In this document: piece after piece, positions 8,257 to 17,000 of the stretch
Numbering within the stretch: the first letter of the stretch is position 1
Layout: each line of letters starts with the position of its first letter
From: JAVBKX01 sp031553835
GTDB taxonomy: Bacteria > Bacteroidota > Bacteroidia > Bacteroidales > Azobacteroidaceae
Direction: 5' to 3'
Length of the DNA stretch: 64,000 bases
Assembly: GCA_031553835.1 (NCBI GenBank)
Contig: JAVBKX010000010.1
Span: 1 to 64,000, forward strand
Made by a program: the position numbers and the translations under genes
The notes under the pieces: model-generated
Told to the model about the DNA's origin: nothing
The model's input: only the letters and a program-made list of their open reading frames with translations
Databases searched by the model: none

Positions 8257-9132
8257 ATGTCACATCTATTAAAATTAATTCTAAATAACATTTTATGGAA
8301 GATCAAATTTTTTGGTTCCGCTATGCTGTTGGTGGTACTGCTGCGAGTTTTCATTATTTCTTCGTTCCTGATACCCAGTCCTTCCATGGAACCAGAGATT
8401 ATACCTGGAGATTATATTCTGATCAACAAATTAACTTATGGAGCGCGAATAGCTAAAAATCTCCATTTCATGAAAGGGGGCAAATTTGAAACTTTCCGAA
8501 TTAAAGGGCTCTCAAAAGTGAAAAGAAATGATGTTGTTGTATTTAATTATCCTTATTCTGACTGGGATCGTCTGCAACCAGATCTGAATCTTTTTTACAT
8601 CAAACGATGCGTGGCTATTCCCGGAGATACATTTTACATAGACAATGGTATTTATCATGTAAAAAACTGTCCGGATACTTTAGGCTGTTACTTTCGCCAG
8701 TTGCAATTATCACAAACAAGAGAACAAGATTTAGCCCCCAAAACATTCCAATGTTTTCCGCAAAGCGACGAACATCATTGGAATATTCGATCGTTCGGAC
8801 CATTGTACATTCCTCAGAAAGGTGATATAATTAACATCAATTTACACAATATCAAACTTTATCAAAAGCTGATATCATATGAATCCAATAAAAAAATATC
8901 TATAAAACAAGATGGTACCATCTATCTGGGCGATAATATCCTCAATCAATATGTTTTTCTTCAAAATTATTACTTCATGGCAGGCGATTATGTTCAAAAT
9001 TCGCGCGATTCGCGCTACTGGGGATTGTTGCCCGAAGACCATATTGTGGGAAAAGCATCCCTCATCTGGAAATCGGAGGACATGCATACCGGAAAATTCA
9101 GGTGGAAACGGTTTTTTAAAGCAATAAACTAA
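8257..9132 (+). CDS. lepB: Signal peptidase I (copy B)
   Basis: 291-residue S26A peptidase, same length as copy A. Membrane segment at about 15-36; catalytic Ser43 in PSPSMEPEIIPGD; Lys116 in FYIKRCVAIPGD; box E SRDSRYWG. The middle third (about residues 145-235) is strongly diverged from copy A, whereas the last 43 residues are identical. It starts 31 bp after the CxxC gene, and its stop codon overlaps the start region of the ligase-like gene, which begins 3 bp later. Two signal peptidases in one island, besides any housekeeping one elsewhere, suggest a dedicated job for local exported peptides; that is inference. Confidence 0.93.
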   Translation: MSHLLKLILNNILWKIKFFGSAMLLVVLLRVFIISSFLIPSPSMEPEIIPGDYILINKLTYGARIAKNLHFMKGGKFETFRIKGLSKVKRNDVVVFNYPYSDWDRLQPDLNLFYIKRCVAIPGDTFYIDNGIYHVKNCPDTLGCYFRQLQLSQTREQDLAPKTFQCFPQSDEHHWNIRSFGPLYIPQKGDIININLHNIKLYQKLISYESNKKISIKQDGTIYLGDNILNQYVFLQNYYFMAGDYVQNSRDSRYWGLLPEDHIVGKASLIWKSEDMHTGKFRWKRFFKAIN

Positions 9133-9140
9133 AAATGAAA
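9001..9140 (+). repeat. 140-bp tract shared with lepB copy A
   Basis: Partner of 5006-5145, 139 of 140 positions identical. Both are followed by forms of the same dispersed palindrome, full length here and decayed after copy A. Confidence 0.95.
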
Positions 9141-11153
9141 AATAGAACACAGATAACACGAAGCGCACGGATAGCCACGGATTTTTTTAATAATTTATCC
9201 GTGAAAATCTGCGTGCTCCGTGTTATCTGTGTTCTATCATGCGCGTTGGTGTTCTCAACTGTTTTTGTGGTAAGCAAGGAGCTACCCAATGGGGTGGTCT
9301 CGGGTAAATATTTTTGGTTTTATATGTCGATGGGTATCACATCTGTCGTGATATTATTGAGCTGTTGGTTTAATCAAAAAACAATGCGTTTTTCGGTTGA
9401 TGACGGATTGATCGGTCTTTTTTGTCTTTCCGGATTAGTAATCACCGGTCTTCACAACGAAACCATCACTACCAAATGGACCCTGTTGTTGCTATTGCTG
9501 GTTCTCTATTTTTACTTCCGGATACTTTTTACTCAACACAAATGGCATCTGCCTATACTCATTTCCTTTTTACTAATCACCGGATTGGTCGAAAGCATTT
9601 GGGGATTAAAGCAACTCTACGGTTTTTCGGTCTCACAACACAGTTTATTCAAAACTACCGGATCTTTTTTCAATCCCGGCCCGTATGCAGGATACCTGGC
9701 AGTGATATTTCCGATGGCATTGTATTATATGGTGCGGGGTGCGGGACAAAAGGCAAAAGGCGCAGGGCGCAGGATAAGAATTTGTCAAATCCTGCACCCT
9801 GTACCCGGCACCTTGCGCCTTGCACCTTTTGTCTTTGACCTTTGGCTCCAAATTCTCGGGTGTATAACCGGTATCGCCATTCTCCTTATCCTCCCCGCCA
9901 CCATGAGCCGTGCTTCGTGGCTTGCCGCTATCGGAGGAAGTTTAGTGGCAGGAGTGGCATATTGCAGCAACCGCTTGCATTTCAGGAAACATTATATTCA
10001 ACATAAAAAAACGGTATGGATTGCCGGAAGTATCGGGCTGTTGCTATTGTGCGCCGGATTAGCAGGACTTTATCTGTTGAAAAAAGATTCGGCCGATGGA
10101 CGGGCGTTGATGTGGAAAGTTGCTTTCAACGCCATCCCACACCATCCGTGGGGGGTGGGATTGGGAAATTTTTCCGGGACGTATGGCGAAGAACAAGCGC
10201 TCTATTTTGCTTCCGGACAAGCTTCGGAACAGGACGAATTTGTAGCCGGCAGTCCTGAATACGGATTCAATGAATACCTGCAAATCTGTATTGAGTGGGG
10301 AATTATTCCTTTCCTTTTATTGATGGCAATTATAATTCGCACACTATACATTGGCTACAAACAAAAACAAATAGCAGTAACATCAGCGTTGGTATCCCTG
10401 CTGATTTTTGCAGGCATGTCCTACCCTTTCAGCGTATTGCCGTTTGCTATTATATTGGTATCTTTGCTGGCCGCCATTCATTCGGCGCAGGGTGCGGGGT
10501 ACAAGGCAAAAGGGACAAGGTGCAGGGCACAGGGTTTGACAAATTTTTATCCTGCACCTTGTACCTTGCGCCTTGTACCCCGCATCTTGCGCCTTACGCC
10601 TTTGGCCTTTGGCCCTATATTCTGTTTCATATTAACAGCGCTGTGCCTCTACAACCGTTACCCGGTTTATGATGCTTACAAAAAATGGAATGCAGAACGG
10701 ATTTATTACAATGCCGGATTATACAAAGATGTAGCCAATGATTATGAGTCGATATATCCGTATTTAAATGACCAGATACAATTCTTGTTTGAATACGCTC
10801 AAAGTTTGTCTAAATCAGAGCAATTCGCCCGCAGTAATGCAGTGCTTGACAAAGCCGTAAAAATCAGTTGCGACCCGATGCTCTACAATATTATGGGCAA
10901 AAACCATCAGGCGCTGAAAAATTACGAACAAGCCGAAAAATGGTATGTCAAATCGACCCTGATCACACCCAACCGCCTATATCCGTGGTATTTGCTGGCT
11001 AAACTGTATCATGAAATGGGATGTCGGGATAAGGTTCTGGCAATGGCTGTTATAGTACAAACCAAGGAGCCCAAAGTACATTCGCAGGCCATCGACGAAA
11101 TGCGTGAAGAAATAGAAGCAATATGTAGTCAATATAGAAAAGAAGCACAATGA
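9135..11153 (+). CDS. O-antigen-ligase-like membrane protein with C-terminal TPRs
   Basis: 672 residues. Many membrane helices between about residues 25 and 520, with a Wzy_C/WaaL-like core (PATMSRASWLA near 255-265; DGRALMWKVAFNAIPHHPWGVGLGNF near 325-350). The soluble end has TPR-like helices (about 560-650, for example YNIMGKNHQALKNYEQAEKWY). The family joins or polymerises glycans, or glycosylates proteins, on the periplasmic side. Oddly, three palindromic repeats lie in frame: one supplies residues 3-35 including part of the first helix, and two supply basic loops at about 199-237 and 452-494. Translation could also begin later, but no better ATG is visible before the second helix. Substrate unknown. 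Confidence 0.7.
   Translation: MKNRTQITRSARIATDFFNNLSVKICVLRVICVLSCALVFSTVFVVSKELPNGVVSGKYFWFYMSMGITSVVILLSCWFNQKTMRFSVDDGLIGLFCLSGLVITGLHNETITTKWTLLLLLLVLYFYFRILFTQHKWHLPILISFLLITGLVESIWGLKQLYGFSVSQHSLFKTTGSFFNPGPYAGYLAVIFPMALYYMVRGAGQKAKGAGRRIRICQILHPVPGTLRLAPFVFDLWLQILGCITGIAILLILPATMSRASWLAAIGGSLVAGVAYCSNRLHFRKHYIQHKKTVWIAGSIGLLLLCAGLAGLYLLKKDSADGRALMWKVAFNAIPHHPWGVGLGNFSGTYGEEQALYFASGQASEQDEFVAGSPEYGFNEYLQICIEWGIIPFLLLMAIIIRTLYIGYKQKQIAVTSALVSLLIFAGMSYPFSVLPFAIILVSLLAAIHSAQGAGYKAKGTRCRAQGLTNFYPAPCTLRLVPRILRLTPLAFGPIFCFILTALCLYNRYPVYDAYKKWNAERIYYNAGLYKDVANDYESIYPYLNDQIQFLFEYAQSLSKSEQFARSNAVLDKAVKISCDPMLYNIMGKNHQALKNYEQAEKWYVKSTLITPNRLYPWYLLAKLYHEMGCRDKVLAMAVIVQTKEPKVHSQAIDEMREEIEAICSQYRKEAQ
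9142..9237 (+). repeat. 96-bp palindromic element forming the ligase gene's 5' end
   Basis: Outer arms ATAGAACACAGATAACACG (9142-9160) and its exact complement (9219-9237) pair over 19 bp; CACGGAT (9176-9182) pairs with ATCCGTG (9197-9203) inside. This type of ACACGGAT...ATCCGTG element is dispersed in many bacterial genomes. It is read through in the frame of the gene starting at 9135. Confidence 0.85.
9731..9846 (+). repeat. Palindromic element in frame in the ligase-like gene (1)
   Basis: GCGCAGGGCGCAGGAT (9760-9775) pairs with ATCCTGCACCCTGTAC (9789-9804) with two mismatches, and the flanking G-rich and C-rich arms continue the pairing. It encodes a basic, Pro/Leu-containing loop (GAGQKAKGAGRR and PVPGTLRLAP) with no stop. 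Same element class as 10490-10615. Confidence 0.85.
10490..10615 (+). repeat. Palindromic element in frame in the ligase-like gene (2)
   Basis: TGCGGGGTACAAGGC (10493-10507) pairs perfectly with 10570-10584. The inner arms ACAAGGTGCAGG and CCTGCACCTTGT also pair. The translation (GAGYKAKGTRCRAQG and PAPCTLRLVP) matches that of the first copy, so both copies sit in the same orientation and the same reading frame. Confidence 0.85.
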
Positions 11154-11349
11154 TTAGGAACAAATGTATGTTGAAAAATTTATCTGAAAAGTTGATGAAA
11201 TACCATATATATATTGCACCCGGCATTTGGCAGCTATGTAAGAATCAATTTGTGTAGCCTAGCGCTTGCCATCGTCCCTTGTTGACAGGCACGGCAACCG
11301 ATGCAAAGGGAGCTAAAAATATATAACAACAATTTCAATCAATTAAAAT

Positions 11350-11596
11350 CAATGTCGTTTAGTTAAGATGATGAATCGAAATACAATAATGCCACAGAGT
11401 GGCTTAGCCTTATTAACCAGCGATTTTAATCGCTGGAGAAAGGCAGCATACAAAATCAAGCTGCGTCGCAGCGTAGCAGATGTCAAGCTGCGTTGCTACG
11501 CAACTAAGCGGACTGAACCGACCTCATTCCAGTGGTTAAAACCACTGGTTATTAAGCCAATGTCGCTATGCGACAATTCTTAATTAAACGACATTG
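11350..11596 (+). repeat. 247-bp multi-hairpin dispersed repeat (copy 1)
   Basis: Ends pair (CAATGTCGTTTAGTTAAG with CTTAATTAAACGACATTG, one mismatch). Inside are several hairpins: GCCACAGAGTGGC, CCAGCGATTTTAATCGCTGG, a TGCGTTGC/GCAAC hairpin, CCAGTGGTT/AACCACTGG and TGTCGCTATGCGACA. A second copy lies inverted at 55520-55749. The 71-codon open frame inside is a by-product. The preceding 11154-11349 has no gene or structure I recognise. Confidence 0.88.
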
Positions 11597-11615
11597 CAAT
11601 TAAAATTCAAAAAAT

Positions 11616-12752
11616 ATGAAGAAAATAAAATATATCCTACTCATTGGCCTTTATTTATTAATTGGTTGTACTAATAAAACAGGCAAGAACGACAATATTT
11701 CCTGTACAATAGCTGTGGACGAAAACAATCTTTCAGAAAAGATACTGTATTCCGACCTATTCGACAGTTTGAAGTATGTTTCATTAAAAACCTCGGATGA
11801 GATATTAATAAAACAATTGACAAAAGTCCAGTATTTCAATGAAAGAATTTATGTATTGGACAAACAGATGCAATCTGTCTTTTCATTCGATATGGCTGGT
11901 GAATTAGTGTGGAAAATTCAGAAACAAGGGGAAGGCCCGGGTGAATACTCCCAATTGGTCGATTTTGACATTGATGCACAAGCAAATAAACTTCTTTTAT
12001 TCAGCAGACTTGAAAAAATACAAGTTTACGACCTGGAAGGAAATTTCATTGAGGAACAAAGAACACCATTGTTCGGAACTTCTTTTGCTACATTCAATAA
12101 CTGGATGTATATTTACACAGGAGGACGCTCGAATGTATTGGACGAAAAAAACGAGCAGAATAACCTGTTGATTCGTAATGCCCAACAAATATGGAAAGGA
12201 GAAATTCCTTTCAGTAACGAATTAGGTTCAGTCATGATTTATGAATTGTCCAATGCTTTTTGCAAATATGAAAATGAAATCCGGTTTTTTATGCCTTTTT
12301 CCAGTAACATATATTCGGTTAAAGAAGACAGTGTATATATAAAATATCATTTCGATTTTGGCAAATACAATTTTCCAGGTAATTATTTCGATAATCATAC
12401 TACTGATGATTTAAGCGAAACTCAATATGCTTTTGGCTTAAATTCTTATTGGGAAAATAAGAAATACTGTTACTTTCAAATTACATACAAGCAAGAAAGC
12501 GTTGAAATAATGTATTCTAAAAAAGATGGGAAGGTTTATTGTGGAATTTTATATGACAATCTGGGTTATTGTTTTCCCCAAATTTTTCAAGCGGCGGGGA
12601 ATTGTATTGTCGGAGCGCGTTATCCGGAAGATTTATTCATGGAATACAATTACTCGCCGGATGCCCGGAAAAATACGATACTGGAAAAAATAATCTCCGA
12701 AATAGATGAAAATGACAATCTGGTAGTATTTCTTTATTACTTTAAATCGTAA
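11616..12752 (+). CDS. Six-bladed beta-propeller lipoprotein (copy 4)
   Basis: 378 residues. Lipoprotein signal with lipobox LLIGC (Cys18). Propeller of the same family as those at 344, 2433 and 6369: KYVSLKT early, FSFDMAGELVWKI, turn GEGPGEY at residues 105-111, and the C-terminal NDNLVVFLYYFKS. It stands alone, without an adjacent CxxC partner or NVEALA peptide, 20 bp after the 247-bp repeat. A vestigial RND permease start follows 18 bp downstream. Probably an orphan member of the island's family; function unknown. Confidence 0.78.
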   Translation: MKKIKYILLIGLYLLIGCTNKTGKNDNISCTIAVDENNLSEKILYSDLFDSLKYVSLKTSDEILIKQLTKVQYFNERIYVLDKQMQSVFSFDMAGELVWKIQKQGEGPGEYSQLVDFDIDAQANKLLLFSRLEKIQVYDLEGNFIEEQRTPLFGTSFATFNNWMYIYTGGRSNVLDEKNEQNNLLIRNAQQIWKGEIPFSNELGSVMIYELSNAFCKYENEIRFFMPFSSNIYSVKEDSVYIKYHFDFGKYNFPGNYFDNHTTDDLSETQYAFGLNSYWENKKYCYFQITYKQESVEIMYSKKDGKVYCGILYDNLGYCFPQIFQAAGNCIVGARYPEDLFMEYNYSPDARKNTILEKIISEIDENDNLVVFLYYFKS

Positions 12753-12769
12753 TTTTAAATAAAAAACTC

Positions 12770-12891
12770 ATGATCAGGTTTTACTTCATCGTCCGGTATC
12801 CGTCTGTATGGCGTTTCTGGCTTTCTTTATCCTGGGAATTATAATCTATAATGTTCTAAATCGGAACAACATACGAAATGTGACGAAATAA
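12770..12891 (+). pseudogene. Vestigial start of an RND permease gene
   Basis: ATG 12770 opens MIRFYFIVRYPSV; after a frame change near 12805 the sequence continues MAFLAFFILGIIIYNVL (12808-12858) and stops at 12891. Combined, it matches the N-terminus and first membrane helix of the RND permease at 14086 (MIKYFIDRPISVFMTFTALFILGIITYLNV). It is a frameshifted stump of a related permease gene lying just ahead of the intact operon. Confidence 0.7.
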
Positions 12892-12910
12892 ATAATAAAA
12901 TCCATCATCC

Positions 12911-14053
12911 ATGAAAGATCTATTTGCTAAGAAAATTCAGTCAAAGTCCGGCTCCGGTTTTTTTTCATTTTTCATTTCTCATTTTTCATTTTTCATTTCC
13001 TCATTGCTCCTTGCCTGCCTCCTTTTTTCGTGTGTCTCCGGTAAAAAAGGAGAAGAGGACGGAACAGAGACGGAGGTAACAGACATATCGGCAGACCAAC
13101 CGGCAGACGTGGATGTAATGCGAATCCAATCGTCTGCATTCAATTATGAATTGATTTCCAATGGCACCATTACAGCCATGAGGAAAGCCGATCTCCGGTT
13201 TCAGACATCAGAAAACATCTCCCGGATTTATGTTAAAAACGGACAATATGTATCGAAAGGGCAAAAAATCGCGGAACTCGATAAATTCAAGCTGGAAAGC
13301 GCCATGGAGCAAGCCCGGGATTATTTTGAAAGATCAAAACTTGACCTCCAGGATATTTTAATCGGGCAGGGCTACTCGCTGAACGACACCACCCGTATTC
13401 CAGCCGAAATATTAAAAATCGCCAAAGTGAAAAGCAATTACGACCAGAGCCTTATTAACAAACACATGGCCGAATACAACCTGAACAACGCCACCTTATA
13501 CGCACCATTCAGCGGAGTCGTAGCCAACCTTTTCGTCCGGGAATTCAATCTTCCGGGAGGAGATCCCTTTTGTTCTGTTATCGACAACTTGTCGCCCGAA
13601 GTTTCATTCATGATACTCGAAAGCGAATTGCCCCTTGTAAAACTCAACGACAATGTGATCGTAGCTCCTTTTGCAATGACAGATTACAGCGCCGAAGGAA
13701 AAGTAACTGAAATCAATCCGGTAGTTGACCGCAACGGTATGGTGCGCGTGAAAGCCCGGCTCAACAACAAAGCCGGAAAACTATATGAAGGAATGAATGT
13801 AAAAGTGCGCATACAACGCTATGCCGATAAATGCCTCATCATTCCCAAATCGGCCTTAGTGCTCCGCACCAACCGGAAAGTAGTATTTACCCTGAAAAAC
13901 AACCGCGCCATGTGGAATTATGTACAAACAGCGCAGGAAAATTCGGAAAGTTATGTTATCACCGAAGGTTTGTCGGAAGGTGATTCGGTGATATACAGTG
14001 GAAATATCAACCTGGCCAACGAATCGCCGGTAAAAGTAATCACTGTAAAATAA
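12911..14053 (+). CDS. RND efflux periplasmic adaptor lipoprotein (MFP/HlyD family)
   Basis: 380 residues. Lipoprotein signal ending LLFSC (Cys41), then the standard adaptor order: biotinyl-lipoyl half (ISRIYVKNGQYVSKGQKIAELD), a helical hairpin (about 135-185), the second lipoyl half (ATLYAPFSGVVANLFVREFNLPGG), a beta-barrel domain (EVSFMILES...LVKLNDNVIVAPF) and a membrane-proximal domain (VITEGLSEGDSVIYSG). It bridges permease and outer-membrane channel in tripartite efflux. First gene of the four-gene operon. The signal's hydrophobic core is encoded by a TTTTTCAT-type simple repeat (about 12960-13003), giving SFFISHFSFFIS; its basic N-region is unusually long. Confidence 0.9.
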   Translation: MKDLFAKKIQSKSGSGFFSFFISHFSFFISSLLLACLLFSCVSGKKGEEDGTETEVTDISADQPADVDVMRIQSSAFNYELISNGTITAMRKADLRFQTSENISRIYVKNGQYVSKGQKIAELDKFKLESAMEQARDYFERSKLDLQDILIGQGYSLNDTTRIPAEILKIAKVKSNYDQSLINKHMAEYNLNNATLYAPFSGVVANLFVREFNLPGGDPFCSVIDNLSPEVSFMILESELPLVKLNDNVIVAPFAMTDYSAEGKVTEINPVVDRNGMVRVKARLNNKAGKLYEGMNVKVRIQRYADKCLIIPKSALVLRTNRKVVFTLKNNRAMWNYVQTAQENSESYVITEGLSEGDSVIYSGNINLANESPVKVITVK

Positions 14054-14085
14054 TTCTACATTAAGTACATGGCAAAATTTAGTTT

Positions 14086-17000
14086 ATGATAAAATATTTT
14101 ATAGATCGTCCGATATCGGTATTTATGACTTTCACCGCCCTGTTCATACTTGGGATCATTACCTATCTGAACGTACCGGTGTCACTACTGCCCGATATTG
14201 CCATTCCGGAAATCACCGTCCAGGTATCCGGCAGCAACACTTCGGCGCGGGAATTGGAAAATGCCGTTGTTTCTCCCTTACGCCACCAGTTGGTACAGAT
14301 CTCCAAATTGCGTGACATCCGCAGTGAAACGCGCGATGGCGGAGCTATTATCCGGCTCAGCTTCGAGTATGGAGCGGATACCGACCTGGCATTTATCGAA
14401 GTCAACGAAAAAGTCGATGCCTCCATGAACTTTTTCCCGCGCGAAATACAACGACCCAGGGTAATCAAAGCCAGCGCTACCGACATCCCGGTGTTGAATC
14501 TGAACCTGACTCTGCGCGATGAAAAAGATTTTGAAACCACCGGCCTGGATAAATTTATAGAATTGAGTGATTTTGGGGAAACGGTGATCAAGCGCCGCAT
14601 CGAACAACTACCCCAGGTAGCCATGGTAGATATTTCGGGGCTGATCAACAAGCAGGTATTGATAGTACCCGACAAAGAGATGCTCGAAATATGCGGTTTG
14701 AACCTGTCGGATATCGAACAAACGCTCAATGCCAACAATGTGGAAGCAGGCAGCATGGTGGTACGCGATGGTTATTACGAATACAATGTAAAGTTTTCGG
14801 CCGTGTTGCGCACCATTGAAGATATACGCAATATTTATATCCGGAAAAACGACCGCATCTATCAGCTCAAAGACTTAGCGACAGTGGAACAAACGCCGGA
14901 AAAAGAAAAAGGCATGGTGCTGTACGGAGGAAAAAGAGCGATCACCTTATCTGTCATCAAACAATCGGAAGAAAACATGGCCAACATGCAAAAAGCGTTA
15001 GGCGATGCGATCGAACAATTTCGCAAAGATTATCCGGATATTGCATTCGATATTTCACAAAACCAGACCGAACTGTTGGATTATACGATTTCAAACCTGC
15101 AACAAAACCTGATATTGGCTTTCATTTTCGTTTGTTTAGTATCGGTCATCTTTCTCAGGGATATCAAATCGCCGGTAATCATTGGATTAAGCATGTTTAT
15201 TTCACTGATTATCAGCTTGATGTTTTTTTATTTATTTAAAATATCATTAAATGTAGTCTCGCTTACCGGCTTGATCCTGGCCTTGGGAATGATGATTGAC
15301 AATTCAATCATTGTAACAGATAATATCGGTCAATACCGGATCAAAGGCCTTTCGTTGAATGATGCCTGCGTAAAAGGCACCAGTGAAGTAATCGCCCCCA
15401 TGTTGAGTTCGGTACTCACCACCATTTCCGTTTTTGTCCCCTTGATTTTCCTCAGTGGAATGGCGGGAGCTATCTTTTTCGACCAGGCATTTTCGGTCAC
15501 CATCGGGCTGTTGGTTTCGTATGTTGTCGGAATTGTATTACTGCCCGTGCTCTATAAAGTCGTTTTTGGGATCCAATCCAATCTAAGCAAAAAAACAGAA
15601 ACGCAACCCCAAAAAAACAATGTACGCAAATACAATCTTTCCGTAGAACATATTTATGATATTGGAATTGAATGGATTTTTTCCCATAAAATATTGACAA
15701 CGATTGTCATGATTGCTGTATTTCCCCTGTGTTGCTGGTTATTTCTCATCATTCCCAAAGAAAAAATGCCCGACATCAATCAAAGCGAATTGTTGACGCT
15801 GGTAGAATGGAATGAAAATATTCATGTAGATGAAAACTTACAACGCACCTTGTCTTTCCTGCAGAATATACAGGGACAATCGGAAGAATACTCTGCGTTG
15901 ATCGGCCCGCAACAGTTTTTATTGAACAGGGAGCGGGAGCAAACATCGACAGAAACGGAAATTTATCTGCGGGCATCTTCTTCTAAAGAAATACCTGTAC
16001 TGAAAAAAAAGATTGGATCCTATTTCACAGAACAACATCCACAGGCTTTGGTCTCTTTTACCCCTCCCGGAACAGTTTTCGAAAAAATATTTTCAACCGG
16101 AGAGCCCGATCTCGTATTGGAATACTATAAAAAGAACAGGGCGATACCACCCGATGCTACTTCCATCCGGCGCCTGGAAAAAGACATCACCACACAAACC
16201 GGCGAGGCGCCGGTCGGCGTTTCGTTTGCGCAACAGTTGAACCTGAGTATCGACCGCGAAAAACTGTTATTGTACCAGGTATCGTACGATGAAGTTTACA
16301 GGGTATTGAAAACAGCCTTTAAGGAAAATCGCTTTGCCACGCTTCGCTCCTATCAGCAATATCTTCCTATCGTATTGGGAAACGAAGAGCAGAGTATCCG
16401 CAACATTCTCGAAAATACGCTGGTCAACGGGCCTGCCGGACCGGATGGCATGAAAAATAAACTACAGTTGAGCAACTTCATATCCATTACCCATTCGGAA
16501 GATTTGAAAACTATTGTAGCCGGAAAATCGGGAGAATACATCCCACTGAATTATGAAGACACCCAACATCCGGAAAAAATTATTTCAGCTGCTAAAATGA
16601 ACATCCATCAGAATCAGGACTGGGAAATCGACTTTTCGGGTACTTTTTTTTCCAATCAAAAAATGATCAACGAATTGATGGTTATCTTATTTATTTCCAT
16701 TCTATTAATGTATTTTATCCTGGCAGCTCAGTTCGAGAGTTTTGTACAACCGCTGATCGTATTGCTTGAAATCCCTATCGACGTAGCGGCGGCGCTCGGA
16801 CTGCTTATCATACTGGGGCACAGCCTGAATCTGATGTCTGCCATCGGAATTGTAGTCACCTGCGGCATCATCATCAACGACTCCATTTTAAAAGTCGATG
16901 TAATGAACCAACTCCGGAAATCGGGGCTTCCTTTAATGGAAGCTATCCACGAAGCCGGTCGCCGCAGACTGAAAGCCATCCTGATGACCAGCCTGACTTC

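Noticed and set aside
11368..11583. 71-codon open frame inside the 247-bp repeat as a protein gene
   Set aside because: It is only the translation of a palindromic repeat; the second copy keeps hairpins rather than the reading frame's product.
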